Below, in pieces: positions 35,424 through 43,258 of a stretch of DNA of 64,000 nt. The stretch spans positions 1 through 64,000 of the forward strand of contig NZ_JAFLWA010000023.1 of assembly GCF_017316125.1 (NCBI RefSeq), written 5' to 3'. The stretch is from Enterococcus sp. DIV0660C (GTDB lineage: Bacteria > Bacillota > Bacilli > Lactobacillales > Enterococcaceae). The stretch's first letter is position 1; each line of letters opens with the position of its first letter. A program made the translations under genes and the position numbers. Under the pieces are notes generated by a model that was not told the origin of the DNA, ran no database searches, and worked only from the letters and a program-made list of their open reading frames with translations.

Positions 35424-36794
35424 ATGGAATTTTTGGAATTTCTCAAGGATATGTTTAGTGAACCAGCAATTTTGATGGGATTAGTTGCTTTGGTTGGCTT
35501 GGTTGCAATGAAAGCACCCGGACACAAAATTTTAACTGGAACATTGGGTCCAATTCTTGGTTACTTAATGTTAGCGGCAGGTGCAGACGTTATTAGTGGA
35601 AATTTAGATCCACTTTCTCAAATGATTGAAAAAGGATTTCACATTACAGGAGTAGTACCAAATAATGAAGCTGTAACTTCTGTTGCACAAAAAATTCTTG
35701 GTGTTGAAACAATGTCGATTTTAATTGTTGGACTGATTGTTAATTTATTAGTCGCACGCTTTACTCGTTATAAATATGTCTTTTTAACTGGTCATCATTC
35801 ATTCTTTATGGCGTGTTTATTATCGGCAGTATTAGGTGCAGTTGGCTTTTCTGGAACTTCTTTGATTTTAGTCGGCGGCTTTTTCTTAGGTGCATGGAGC
35901 GCGATCTCTCCAGCAATTGGTCAAAAATATACCCTTCGCGTCACTGATGGCGATGAAATCGCTATGGGACACTTTGGCTCGATTGGTTATTATTTATCAG
36001 CGTTTATTGGTAGCATCGTTGGGAAAGGCTCAAAGTCGACAGAAGATATTCAAGTGCCAGAAAAATTTGGATTCTTGCGAAACACGACAATTTCCACGGC
36101 ATTAACGATGGTAATCTTTTATTTGATTTCTGCAATTGCAGCAGGACCTGAATTTGTTTCAACTTTATCAGATGGAAAATCACCGTACTTGTTCGCGATT
36201 CTTTGTGGATTGAAGTTTGCAGTAGGCGTTACAATTGTTTATTCTGGTGTTCGCATGATTCTTGCTGATTTATTACCTGCGTTTCAAGGGATTGCTGATA
36301 AGGTCATTCCAAATGCTGTGCCAGCTGTTGACTGTGCCGTATTTTTCCCATATGCACAAACAGCAGTTATCATTGGCTTTATTTCAAGTTTTGTTGGTGG
36401 TTTGATTGGCATGTTCATTCTCGGTGCTTTTGGTGGTGTGTTGATTATTCCAGGATTAGTTCCACACTTTTTCTGTGGTGCGACTGCAGGTGTTTATGGT
36501 AATGCTACTGGGGGAAGACGTGGCGCAGTGGTTGGTTCCTTCGTCAACGGCTTATTCTTAGCCTTTTTACCAGCCTTATTACTACCAGTTTTAGGACAGT
36601 TAGGGTTTTCAAATGCAACCTTTGGTGATTTTGACTTTGGTTGGATTGGTATTTTATTAGGAAAAGTTGGTGGTCAATTTGGACAAACGGGGATTTATGT
36701 CATCATTGTGGCAGTTCTAGTCGCTTTGATTGCCCCAAGTATTATTCGACCATCCAAAACAGCAATTAATAATGAAGAAATGGAGCTTGATTAA
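35424..36794 (+). CDS. UlaA-family PTS permease EIIC
   Basis: 456-aa membrane permease with about eleven hydrophobic helices. Family-typical stretches are GTLGPILGYLMLAAGADVIS, RYKYVFLTGHHSFFMACLLS and IPNAVPAVDCAVFFPYAQTA. AGGAGG lies before ATG 35424. It is clearly related to UlaA but diverged from the one at 27381, so it probably carries a different acid or polyol sugar. The next gene starts one base after its stop. Confidence 0.87.
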   Translation: MEFLEFLKDMFSEPAILMGLVALVGLVAMKAPGHKILTGTLGPILGYLMLAAGADVISGNLDPLSQMIEKGFHITGVVPNNEAVTSVAQKILGVETMSILIVGLIVNLLVARFTRYKYVFLTGHHSFFMACLLSAVLGAVGFSGTSLILVGGFFLGAWSAISPAIGQKYTLRVTDGDEIAMGHFGSIGYYLSAFIGSIVGKGSKSTEDIQVPEKFGFLRNTTISTALTMVIFYLISAIAAGPEFVSTLSDGKSPYLFAILCGLKFAVGVTIVYSGVRMILADLLPAFQGIADKVIPNAVPAVDCAVFFPYAQTAVIIGFISSFVGGLIGMFILGAFGGVLIIPGLVPHFFCGATAGVYGNATGGRRGAVVGSFVNGLFLAFLPALLLPVLGQLGFSNATFGDFDFGWIGILLGKVGGQFGQTGIYVIIVAVLVALIAPSIIRPSKTAINNEEMELD

Positions 36795-36795
36795 A

Positions 36796-37512
36796 ATGAA
36801 TTTTAACCTTGATATTTATTCAGATGGTGCAGTGATTGAAGAGATGTTGAAAATGAAAACTGCTGGAATCGTTTCGGGATTTACAACTAATCCTAGTTTG
36901 ATGAAGCAGGCAGGAATCACGAATTATGTCGCTTTTGCAAAAGAAGTATTGGAAAAAGTTGAAGGATTACCTATCAGTTTTGAAGTTTTTGCCGATGATT
37001 TTGCGACGATGGAAAAGGAAGCTTTGAAACTCGCCGCATTGGGTGATAATGTTTATGTCAAAATCCCAGTCATGAATACGAAAGGCGAAGCATCGACCGA
37101 ATTAATTCAACGATTATCAGAAAAAGGGTTGAAACTTAACATCACGGCTATCATGACTTTAGAACAAGTAGAAACTACAGTTGATGCACTAGCAAAGGGA
37201 ACTGAAAACATCGTATCGGTTTTTGCTGGACGCGTTGCTGATACCGGGATTGATCCATTGCCATTGATGGAAAACTCGTTGAAAATTTGTCGCCGTAAAG
37301 AAGGAACCAAATTACTTTGGGCAAGTTCCAGAGAAGTTTACAATATCGTGCAAGCGGAACAGTTAGGTGTTGATATTATTACAGTTACACCTGCAATTCT
37401 CTCTAAATTGTCGATGTACCACATGGATCTGAATGAACTTTCACTGGAAACAGTCAAAATGTTCAATCGAGATATCCAAACGTTAGGATTTACTATTTTA
37501 GATGAAGAATAA
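36796..37512 (+). CDS. Transaldolase / fructose-6-phosphate aldolase family protein
   Basis: 238-aa class I aldolase of the TalC/FSA group. The start MNFNLDIYSDG at 36796 lies one base past the EIIC stop, with GGAG inside that gene's end. GFTTNPSLMKQAG near 31 and the Schiff-base lysine in NVYVKIPVMNTKGE near 86 are clear. AGRVADTGIDPLPLM and LLWASSREVYN complete the family signature. Length matches small transaldolases. As the only enzyme in this PTS operon it should cleave the phosphorylated substrate or an isomer of it. The sugar is unknown. Confidence 0.85.
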   Translation: MNFNLDIYSDGAVIEEMLKMKTAGIVSGFTTNPSLMKQAGITNYVAFAKEVLEKVEGLPISFEVFADDFATMEKEALKLAALGDNVYVKIPVMNTKGEASTELIQRLSEKGLKLNITAIMTLEQVETTVDALAKGTENIVSVFAGRVADTGIDPLPLMENSLKICRRKEGTKLLWASSREVYNIVQAEQLGVDIITVTPAILSKLSMYHMDLNELSLETVKMFNRDIQTLGFTILDEE

Positions 37513-37523
37513 CTCAATCAACT

Positions 37524-37574
37524 AAAAGAGAAGCTTGAGCAATCGTTTGATTGTTCCAAGCTTCTCTTTTTATT
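37524..37574. terminator. Terminator between convergent genes
   Basis: AAAAGAGAAGCTTG / CAAGCTTCTCTTTT with an inner CAATC/GATTG stem. Confidence 0.88.
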
Positions 37575-37586
37575 ACGTTTGTTGGA

Positions 37587-37976
37587 CTAGTTAGCAGTTA
37601 CTAGTTTATTTTTTACTTTCTCAGGTAAGTCTTTTTGATCAATTGCGTTGGGACCTTCGATGATTCGTTTTTTACTCATTTTTACTTTGACATATGAATT
37701 TGGACTTAATGGTTCTGCATTGTCATTAGAAATCTGAATATCACGTTTTTCAGTTGAGCCGTCTTCCTTAACAAAAGTGAGGTCGTAATCGTAAGAATAC
37801 CAAGGACTATTGTCACCAATCCCGCTTTCACTTTTATGTTTCACTTTAGTTGGGACTTCGTTTGGCACGTGTGCATAGGCGATTTCGCCAACGTAAGTAT
37901 CCTGATAATACTGATACCCTTTAAATCCACCAAAAGCCAATAATGCTAAAAAAACTAAACCAATCACTTTTTTCAT
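37587..37976 (-). CDS. YxeA-family (DUF1093) exported or membrane-anchored protein
   Basis: 129-aa protein with an N-terminal hydrophobic segment (about 4-20, IGLVFLALLAFGG) that may be a signal anchor. The mature part has YYQDTYVGEIAYAHVPNE, WYSYDYDLTFVKEDGS and YVKVKMSKKRIIEGPNAI. This is the pattern of YxeA proteins, small OB-like secreted proteins of unknown role. AAGGTG precedes the ATG. It is a single gene. Confidence 0.75.
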   Translation of the reverse strand: MKKVIGLVFLALLAFGGFKGYQYYQDTYVGEIAYAHVPNEVPTKVKHKSESGIGDNSPWYSYDYDLTFVKEDGSTEKRDIQISNDNAEPLSPNSYVKVKMSKKRIIEGPNAIDQKDLPEKVKNKLVTAN

Positions 37977-38108
37977 CTTATCACCTTTTCTACTAGAAAT
38001 ATGTCCTAGTATAGCAAGGTTGCTCCAAGTTTGGGCTAACAGGGTACTAACAGTTTTGCAAGAAGAGTGAGTAATGCAATCAAGATTAGCTATCCATTTA
38101 ATTGCGAA

Positions 38109-39173
38109 TTATAGAAAGTTAGTAACAACACCAATGATTTCCTTTGAATGATTGTAGATATCAATAGGTTCTTTTAGTTCATATACAGTATGATTTTCAT
38201 CATTTAATTCAATTTTCATGCTATTGGTGTTGAAGTATACGCGTAAAATCCACTTTCTAATATTATTATCAAGTAAGATATTGAAGTAACTTCTATTGTC
38301 ACGATAGAAGAGTCGGTCCAAAGGAATAGTATCTTTTAAGACAACTTTACAAATTGTATATGATTCTAGTTCTTCAGGTGTGGTTATAATATCATTATCC
38401 GAACTGTCTGTTGTATCAGAATCTGATGGATTATCCCTTTCCTCAACGGATACAGAAGTTTTAAGAGCGGCACTTAATTTATCATTTACTCTTTCAGAGA
38501 TCAATTGATTCAATCCTTTTTTAATTATCGGTTTAAACTTTTCAATTGTTTGTTTGGTTTTCATCCCATCATATATTTCACCGAGAAGATACTTAACAAA
38601 GTCTTCAGTAGGATCATTGAGTTCCGAAGTAAGATAATTTTTTAGAGAACTTAAGTATTTAAGTTCGGCAGCAGAACTAGTAATTTTATCTACATCAAAG
38701 TTGTCTTTATGGAATTTTGCTAGCTCAGGAATTTGATTATCCTTAATATTTGTTATATCGATAGTTAAAAAGGGTGAGAGGTCCATTTTGTTAGGCTCAT
38801 CTAAATCGGTAAAGAATTTATATTCTTCACCATTTGTTAGAATACCAAATTTTGACATGGTTGTACCAAAGTATCTAAATAGTTGTGAATCATGCTTTGT
38901 CAAAGGTTCGTTAATTGATTTTGCTTCTATAAGAATTGTGGGTATACCGTCAAGTACTATGGCATAGTCAACTTTTTCTCCTTTTTTTATGCCAACATCC
39001 GCTGTAAATTCAGGAACAAATTCTGTAGGATTAAAGATGTCATAACCTAATGCTGAAAAAAAAGGCATGATAAGAGAAGTTTTAGTTGCTTCTTCTGTAC
39101 CAATATCATCTTTTAATTCAATGACTCTTTTTCCTAATTGTTTTAAAGTATCTTGGAATTTTTCCGACTCCAT
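38109..39173 (-). CDS. Lone HSDR_N-type predicted nuclease
   Basis: 354-aa protein resembling the N-terminal nuclease domain of type I restriction R subunits. The PD-(D/E)xK core reads KGEKVDYAIVLDGIPTILIE followed by AKS (D...ExK) near residue 83. The preceding EEATKTSLIMPFFSALGYDI matches the usual start of the fold. About 230 further residues have no helicase motifs, so this is not an HsdR fragment in length or layout. GAGGAGG lies before the ATG. There is no methylase or specificity gene nearby. The region is more AT-rich than its neighbours, which suggests transfer. It could be a defence or prophage-derived nuclease. Confidence 0.7.
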   Translation of the reverse strand: MESEKFQDTLKQLGKRVIELKDDIGTEEATKTSLIMPFFSALGYDIFNPTEFVPEFTADVGIKKGEKVDYAIVLDGIPTILIEAKSINEPLTKHDSQLFRYFGTTMSKFGILTNGEEYKFFTDLDEPNKMDLSPFLTIDITNIKDNQIPELAKFHKDNFDVDKITSSAAELKYLSSLKNYLTSELNDPTEDFVKYLLGEIYDGMKTKQTIEKFKPIIKKGLNQLISERVNDKLSAALKTSVSVEERDNPSDSDTTDSSDNDIITTPEELESYTICKVVLKDTIPLDRLFYRDNRSYFNILLDNNIRKWILRVYFNTNSMKIELNDENHTVYELKEPIDIYNHSKEIIGVVTNFL

Positions 39174-39188
39174 TTTAATCCTCCTCAG

Positions 39189-39225
39189 GTGTTTACTACA
39201 AGTCAAAAAGGTATATAGTAAACAC
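39189..39225. promoter_or_regulatory. Inverted repeat upstream of the nuclease gene
   Basis: GTGTTTACTA (39189-39198) and TAGTAAACAC (39216-39225) are a perfect 10-bp pair with a 17-base loop, directly before the nuclease ribosome site. On the minus strand the arm carries TACTAT/TATATA, a -10-like sequence. An autoregulatory operator is likely. Confidence 0.5.
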
Positions 39226-39681
39226 ACAAATTTTATAATTAAAGAATGATGGTTAAAATAGGCTTTCCCCACAAAGTCTTACACATAATTCCTTATTATC
39301 TGTAATAAAACTAATGTACAAATCAAAAAAAGAATAGTGACATATTATCATGATATTTTCAATATCTTGTATGTTTTTTAAATTAAACAACTTCGTAAAC
39401 GTTCTACTATTATTATTCTATCATGGATTAAAAAAAAGAGATAAAAAAAATAAACAAGAAAACAAACGAGTAACTCTGACAGTACAAAAAAAGCAGACCA
39501 ATAAATAGTCCACACTTAAAGTCATAAAATAGTTCTTCTCTTACATTTTTATTATACCGCAAAAAAAATTGTAATTGTAGCCTTGTTTTTGACCTGAAGT
39601 GGCTGTAAACTGCTATTCCGTAGATAAATCATTTACGACACAGTTTTAGCAATTTATAAAATAGGCAAAGGGCGTGTTTTC
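39226..39681. other. AT-rich gap between the nuclease gene and helD
   Basis: No gene or clear hairpin seen. The gap has several A and T runs. The helD promoter should lie near its right end, but no box is convincing. Confidence 0.5.
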
Positions 39682-41820
39682 TTGAAGGATGTAAAGAAGA
39701 AAGAACAACAGCATTTAACGTCAGTTTATCGAGAGTTGAAAGCAGAACAAAAGCGATTACTGCAGTTGATTCAACAAAAAGATCAGCATGGGCGACAACA
39801 CATTGAAGAAATGACTGGTGATATTCGCTTAAATATGGATAATATCACGGATAATTTAGACACCTTTGCCAATATTGAAGCTTTGAATCGGCAAATCGAT
39901 CAGTACAATATTCAACTGGATTCTGCTAGAAAAAATTTGAAAAAGGTTGAACGATTATTAGCCTCACCTTATTTTGGTAAAATTTCTGTGGACTTTTTAG
40001 AAGAAGAGCCAGAAGAAGATTTCTATATTGGGATCAATGGTTTTACCACTGAAAAAGGATTCGATTTGATCTACGACTGGCGTTCGCCGATTGCTGAACT
40101 ATTTTATAACAATGAATTAGGGAATTCTCATTATCAAGTGGATGAACGAGAAATTGAAGTAGCAATTCAAAATCGTCGACAATTAATCACGAAGGAAGGT
40201 CAACTAATCAATTATTTTGATACTAAGACCACCATTCAAGATGATGTGTTGCTCGATGTGCTGGCACAAAATACTTCAAGCACGATGCGAGATATTACGG
40301 CGACAATCCAACAAGAGCAAAATCGGATTATTCGCGAGCAAGAAGCAAAAAATGTGCTAGTAAATGGGGTAGCTGGCAGTGGGAAAACTTCGACAATCAT
40401 GCAAAGAATCGCGTATCTCCTTTATCAAAATCAGCAGGAATATTCTGCAAAAGATCTGTTGATTTTCTCACCTAACCAAGCGTTTGGTCATTATATTGCA
40501 GATGTTTTGCCTAGTTTAGGGGAAGAAAATCCGCCGACTTTAACTATTTTACAATTAGCAAGAGACTTTTCAGAAATTGAAGTAGAAGATGAGACAACTT
40601 ATTTTCAACGAATCAGTCGGCAAGAGATAACCAAAAAAGAGCGCATTTTGCGAAGCCAAGAATTTATCACATTTATTTTAGAAAATACTCGTTCACTACA
40701 GATTACCTTCAATGAAATCAACCAGAAGAAACAAGTTTTCTTTACATCTGAACAAATTACTGAATTGTTTAACGCAACACCAACAAATTATGGCTTACGT
40801 GAACGAATTGCAGGTACCAAGGAAAAAATGCTTCAGCAGTGGGAACATCATTTGCTGCAACAAAGCCAAAGTGCAAAATTGCGAAATCAGTTACTGGAAC
40901 TGACAGAAAAACAACAACAAAAATATTTTGGTAAGTTATTAACTGAACACTCAGAAGCAGCGTTAGCAAAATATGCCGAAATCTTGTTAAGAAAAAAATA
41001 TCGGAAAGTAACAGAGCAAATCAACGAGTTGGATTGGATAGACAGTACAAACTTGATTGTACAACTGTATCAAGCATTTACTGGGGAAAAATATTTGCTA
41101 CCAGAAATTTGGACACTTGATGAAGCCATCATCCAATTGTTTATTCACCATACTTTAGTTGAAAAGTTTGAATTATTGGATTACAAAGTCATCTTGATTG
41201 ACGAAATTCAAGATTACACACCTGCTCAACTTCAATTAATTCGTCATTTTTGGCCACATGCTGATTTGACAATGGTGGGAGACGAAAATCAAAGTATTTT
41301 TAATAGTCAGATTTCTTTTTCTGAAATCACTGAGATGATAGGGGAAGACATTGTTTATTATCAATTGACAACGAGTTATCGTTCAAGTGGTGCAATCACC
41401 AAATTATTTGCGTCATTACTGGAAAATCCGGAAAACATGCAAATTACTCCTATCCGTCCAGACGGTGAAGCTATTCATTGGTTTTGTTACGATCAGACGT
41501 CAGCATTCAATCGGTTAGTCGGACAGTTTGATCCGGAAAAAAATTATACAATCTTGACAAAAACATTAGCAGAAGCAGAAGATGTACGGATATTACTTTC
41601 TGATCATATGTCTCAAAAAATACAAATTTTACCAATTGAATTGGCAAAAGGATTAGAGTTTGACAATGTTATCTTATTCAATGTTTCGGCCAAAAATTAT
41701 CAGACGGAACAAGATCAACGACTGCTTTATACAGCGATTTCTCGTGGAACGCAAGCGTTGTGGATGACGTATGAAGAAGAATTGACAAATTTTTTAACCA
41801 AACAGTTGAAGCAAAATTGA
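39682..41820 (+). CDS. helD: HelD-type superfamily 1 helicase
   Basis: 712-aa UvrD/Rep-like ATPase of the HelD group, which in Firmicutes releases stalled RNA polymerase from DNA. An N-terminal coiled coil (about 1-105) has ELKAEQKRLLQLIQQKDQHG. Walker A is NGVAGSGKTSTIMQRIAYLL near residue 228. Walker B is VILIDEIQDYTPAQ near 505. Motif TSYRSSG and the C-terminal LAKGLEFDNVILFN and YTAISRGTQAL are present. The start is a TTG; GGGCG upstream is a modest ribosome site and no ATG is suitable. It is a single gene. Confidence 0.88.
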   Translation: MKDVKKKEQQHLTSVYRELKAEQKRLLQLIQQKDQHGRQHIEEMTGDIRLNMDNITDNLDTFANIEALNRQIDQYNIQLDSARKNLKKVERLLASPYFGKISVDFLEEEPEEDFYIGINGFTTEKGFDLIYDWRSPIAELFYNNELGNSHYQVDEREIEVAIQNRRQLITKEGQLINYFDTKTTIQDDVLLDVLAQNTSSTMRDITATIQQEQNRIIREQEAKNVLVNGVAGSGKTSTIMQRIAYLLYQNQQEYSAKDLLIFSPNQAFGHYIADVLPSLGEENPPTLTILQLARDFSEIEVEDETTYFQRISRQEITKKERILRSQEFITFILENTRSLQITFNEINQKKQVFFTSEQITELFNATPTNYGLRERIAGTKEKMLQQWEHHLLQQSQSAKLRNQLLELTEKQQQKYFGKLLTEHSEAALAKYAEILLRKKYRKVTEQINELDWIDSTNLIVQLYQAFTGEKYLLPEIWTLDEAIIQLFIHHTLVEKFELLDYKVILIDEIQDYTPAQLQLIRHFWPHADLTMVGDENQSIFNSQISFSEITEMIGEDIVYYQLTTSYRSSGAITKLFASLLENPENMQITPIRPDGEAIHWFCYDQTSAFNRLVGQFDPEKNYTILTKTLAEAEDVRILLSDHMSQKIQILPIELAKGLEFDNVILFNVSAKNYQTEQDQRLLYTAISRGTQALWMTYEEELTNFLTKQLKQN

Positions 41821-41945
41821 ATTGATTAAGTAAAGGAAGCTGTTTAAACACAGTACTCCTATTTCTACTGAACCGTATTCAAGAAATAAATAGACAAGAT
41901 TTTTATTTATTTCTTGAACCATTTTAGAACAGTCAAAACAAAGTA

Positions 41946-41981
41946 AAACTCCTACCTAAATTTTACCGGGTAGGAGTTTTT
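41946..41981. terminator. Bidirectional terminator
   Basis: AAACTCCTACC / GGGTAGGAGTTT then T7; it lies between helD and the convergent AraC gene. Confidence 0.85.
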
Positions 41982-41986
41982 TTGCG

Positions 41987-43156
41987 TTAAAAAACCGTTG
42001 TGACATGTTTATTTTTAAATTCTAATGGAGTCAGATTTTCAAATTGCTTAAATATTTGAATAAAGTGACTTTGACTAGAAAAAGTGAGCAACGTTGCAAT
42101 TTCTTTATAACTTTTATCCGTAAAAAGTAATAGGTGTTTAGCCTCAGCTACTTTTTTTTGATTAATATAGGTATGAACTGTCTGTCCAAGTGCTTTTTTA
42201 AATTCGGCAGTGATATGTGTTGGATGTTTTTGAACAGATTCTGCTAAATCTTTTAAGGTAATCCGCTCATAAATATGTGTATCAATATAGTTCAACAGGT
42301 CTTTTACCAAATAATTGGTTTCTGAATAGGGAAAATCGTGGATGAGTTCCATAAACAAAAAAGATGTTTCCTTGATATGCGACATACATTCTGCTATTGT
42401 ATGGATTTTTTGGAGCTTTTGGAGTAATGAATCCGATAAACTATACGCTTGATTAACTGGGACACCTTCATTCACACTAACTCTTGTCAAAATAGTGATC
42501 AATCCAGAATATTTATATTTTAAATTTTCGACTTTATTGTGAGAAAGCTTTGAGTTATATGTGTAGTTTACCTTTTTAAATAACCATTCGATTTTTTCTG
42601 GTTCATTTCGACGAACTGCTTCAACATATCTTTTCTCAAATTCAAAAGAATCAAGGAATGGATCCTCGAATCTTCGATTGTATAAATTATCCGCCAATAT
42701 CGTTTCAGTATGTGCAGTAACTCTTCGATTTCGATAGATCCATTTATGTTGTTTCTTTGAAAGAACCTGCCCATTTAAGAGGGAGTAGAGGAGTTCAACA
42801 AATTCAACAAAAGTTGGTTGTGTTTCTTTTGAGTAATGAACGCCAGCTAAGTAATCATGATCGTGGAAAGTAAAAGTATCACTCTTTGTCCCTAAAATGC
42901 CACAAGGACCCACTAAAACTTGGTAATTCTTATCAGATAAATCACAGGTAAAAGTAGAAAAGAAGTAGTCTTGATTTTCATAAAAGAAAACGGTATTTTT
43001 TGGCGGAAGTTTTAAATAGTCTTGGTTCAGGTAATCAATGGTCCAATCAGAATTTTGTGGAATAATAATGTGCCCTTCGTCATTGATAACAAACAAAGGA
43101 ATGAGATATTTATGGTAAAGACGTTTTAAAATTAATGAGAGGGCTTCAAATTCCAT
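41987..43156 (-). CDS. AraC-family regulator of the beta-glucoside/esterase operon
   Basis: 389-aa regulator. The N-terminal 280 residues form a sensor of no clear family; GHIIIPQNSDWTIDYLNQDY and FTFHDHDYLAGVHY stand out. The C-terminal double helix-turn-helix runs from about 290 (RITLKDLAESVQKHPTHITA, FSSQSHFIQIFKQFENLTPL). AAAAGGAG precedes the ATG. It is divergent from the GH3 gene with 102 bp between. The poor -35 of the operon promoter and repeated TTAGTAT boxes suggest it activates that operon. Confidence 0.85.
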   Translation of the reverse strand: MEFEALSLILKRLYHKYLIPLFVINDEGHIIIPQNSDWTIDYLNQDYLKLPPKNTVFFYENQDYFFSTFTCDLSDKNYQVLVGPCGILGTKSDTFTFHDHDYLAGVHYSKETQPTFVEFVELLYSLLNGQVLSKKQHKWIYRNRRVTAHTETILADNLYNRRFEDPFLDSFEFEKRYVEAVRRNEPEKIEWLFKKVNYTYNSKLSHNKVENLKYKYSGLITILTRVSVNEGVPVNQAYSLSDSLLQKLQKIHTIAECMSHIKETSFLFMELIHDFPYSETNYLVKDLLNYIDTHIYERITLKDLAESVQKHPTHITAEFKKALGQTVHTYINQKKVAEAKHLLLFTDKSYKEIATLLTFSSQSHFIQIFKQFENLTPLEFKNKHVTTVF

Positions 43157-43190
43157 TAGATACTCCTTTTTTGATATAAAGTCATTTATT

Positions 43191-43248
43191 TTAGTATATC
43201 TTAGTATGAAATCTTTATATAATCAACCTGAAATTTAAAACGGTTACA
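43191..43248 (+). promoter_or_regulatory. Operon promoter: TTAGTAT repeats, TATAAT and cre-like site
   Basis: TTAGTAT occurs at 43191 and again at 43201, a 10-bp step. A TATAAT -10 lies at 43218-43223 with no -35 consensus 17 bp upstream. TTAAAACGGTTACA at 43235-43248 matches the CcpA cre consensus with one mismatch. The arrangement suggests activation by the AraC protein and carbon catabolite repression. Confidence 0.55.
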
Positions 43249-43258
43249 GGAGGGCGAG

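Noticed and set aside
38109-39681. Integrative element carrying the nuclease gene
   Set aside because: No integrase, tRNA or matching direct repeats were found at the edges, so only the AT-rich composition hints at transfer.
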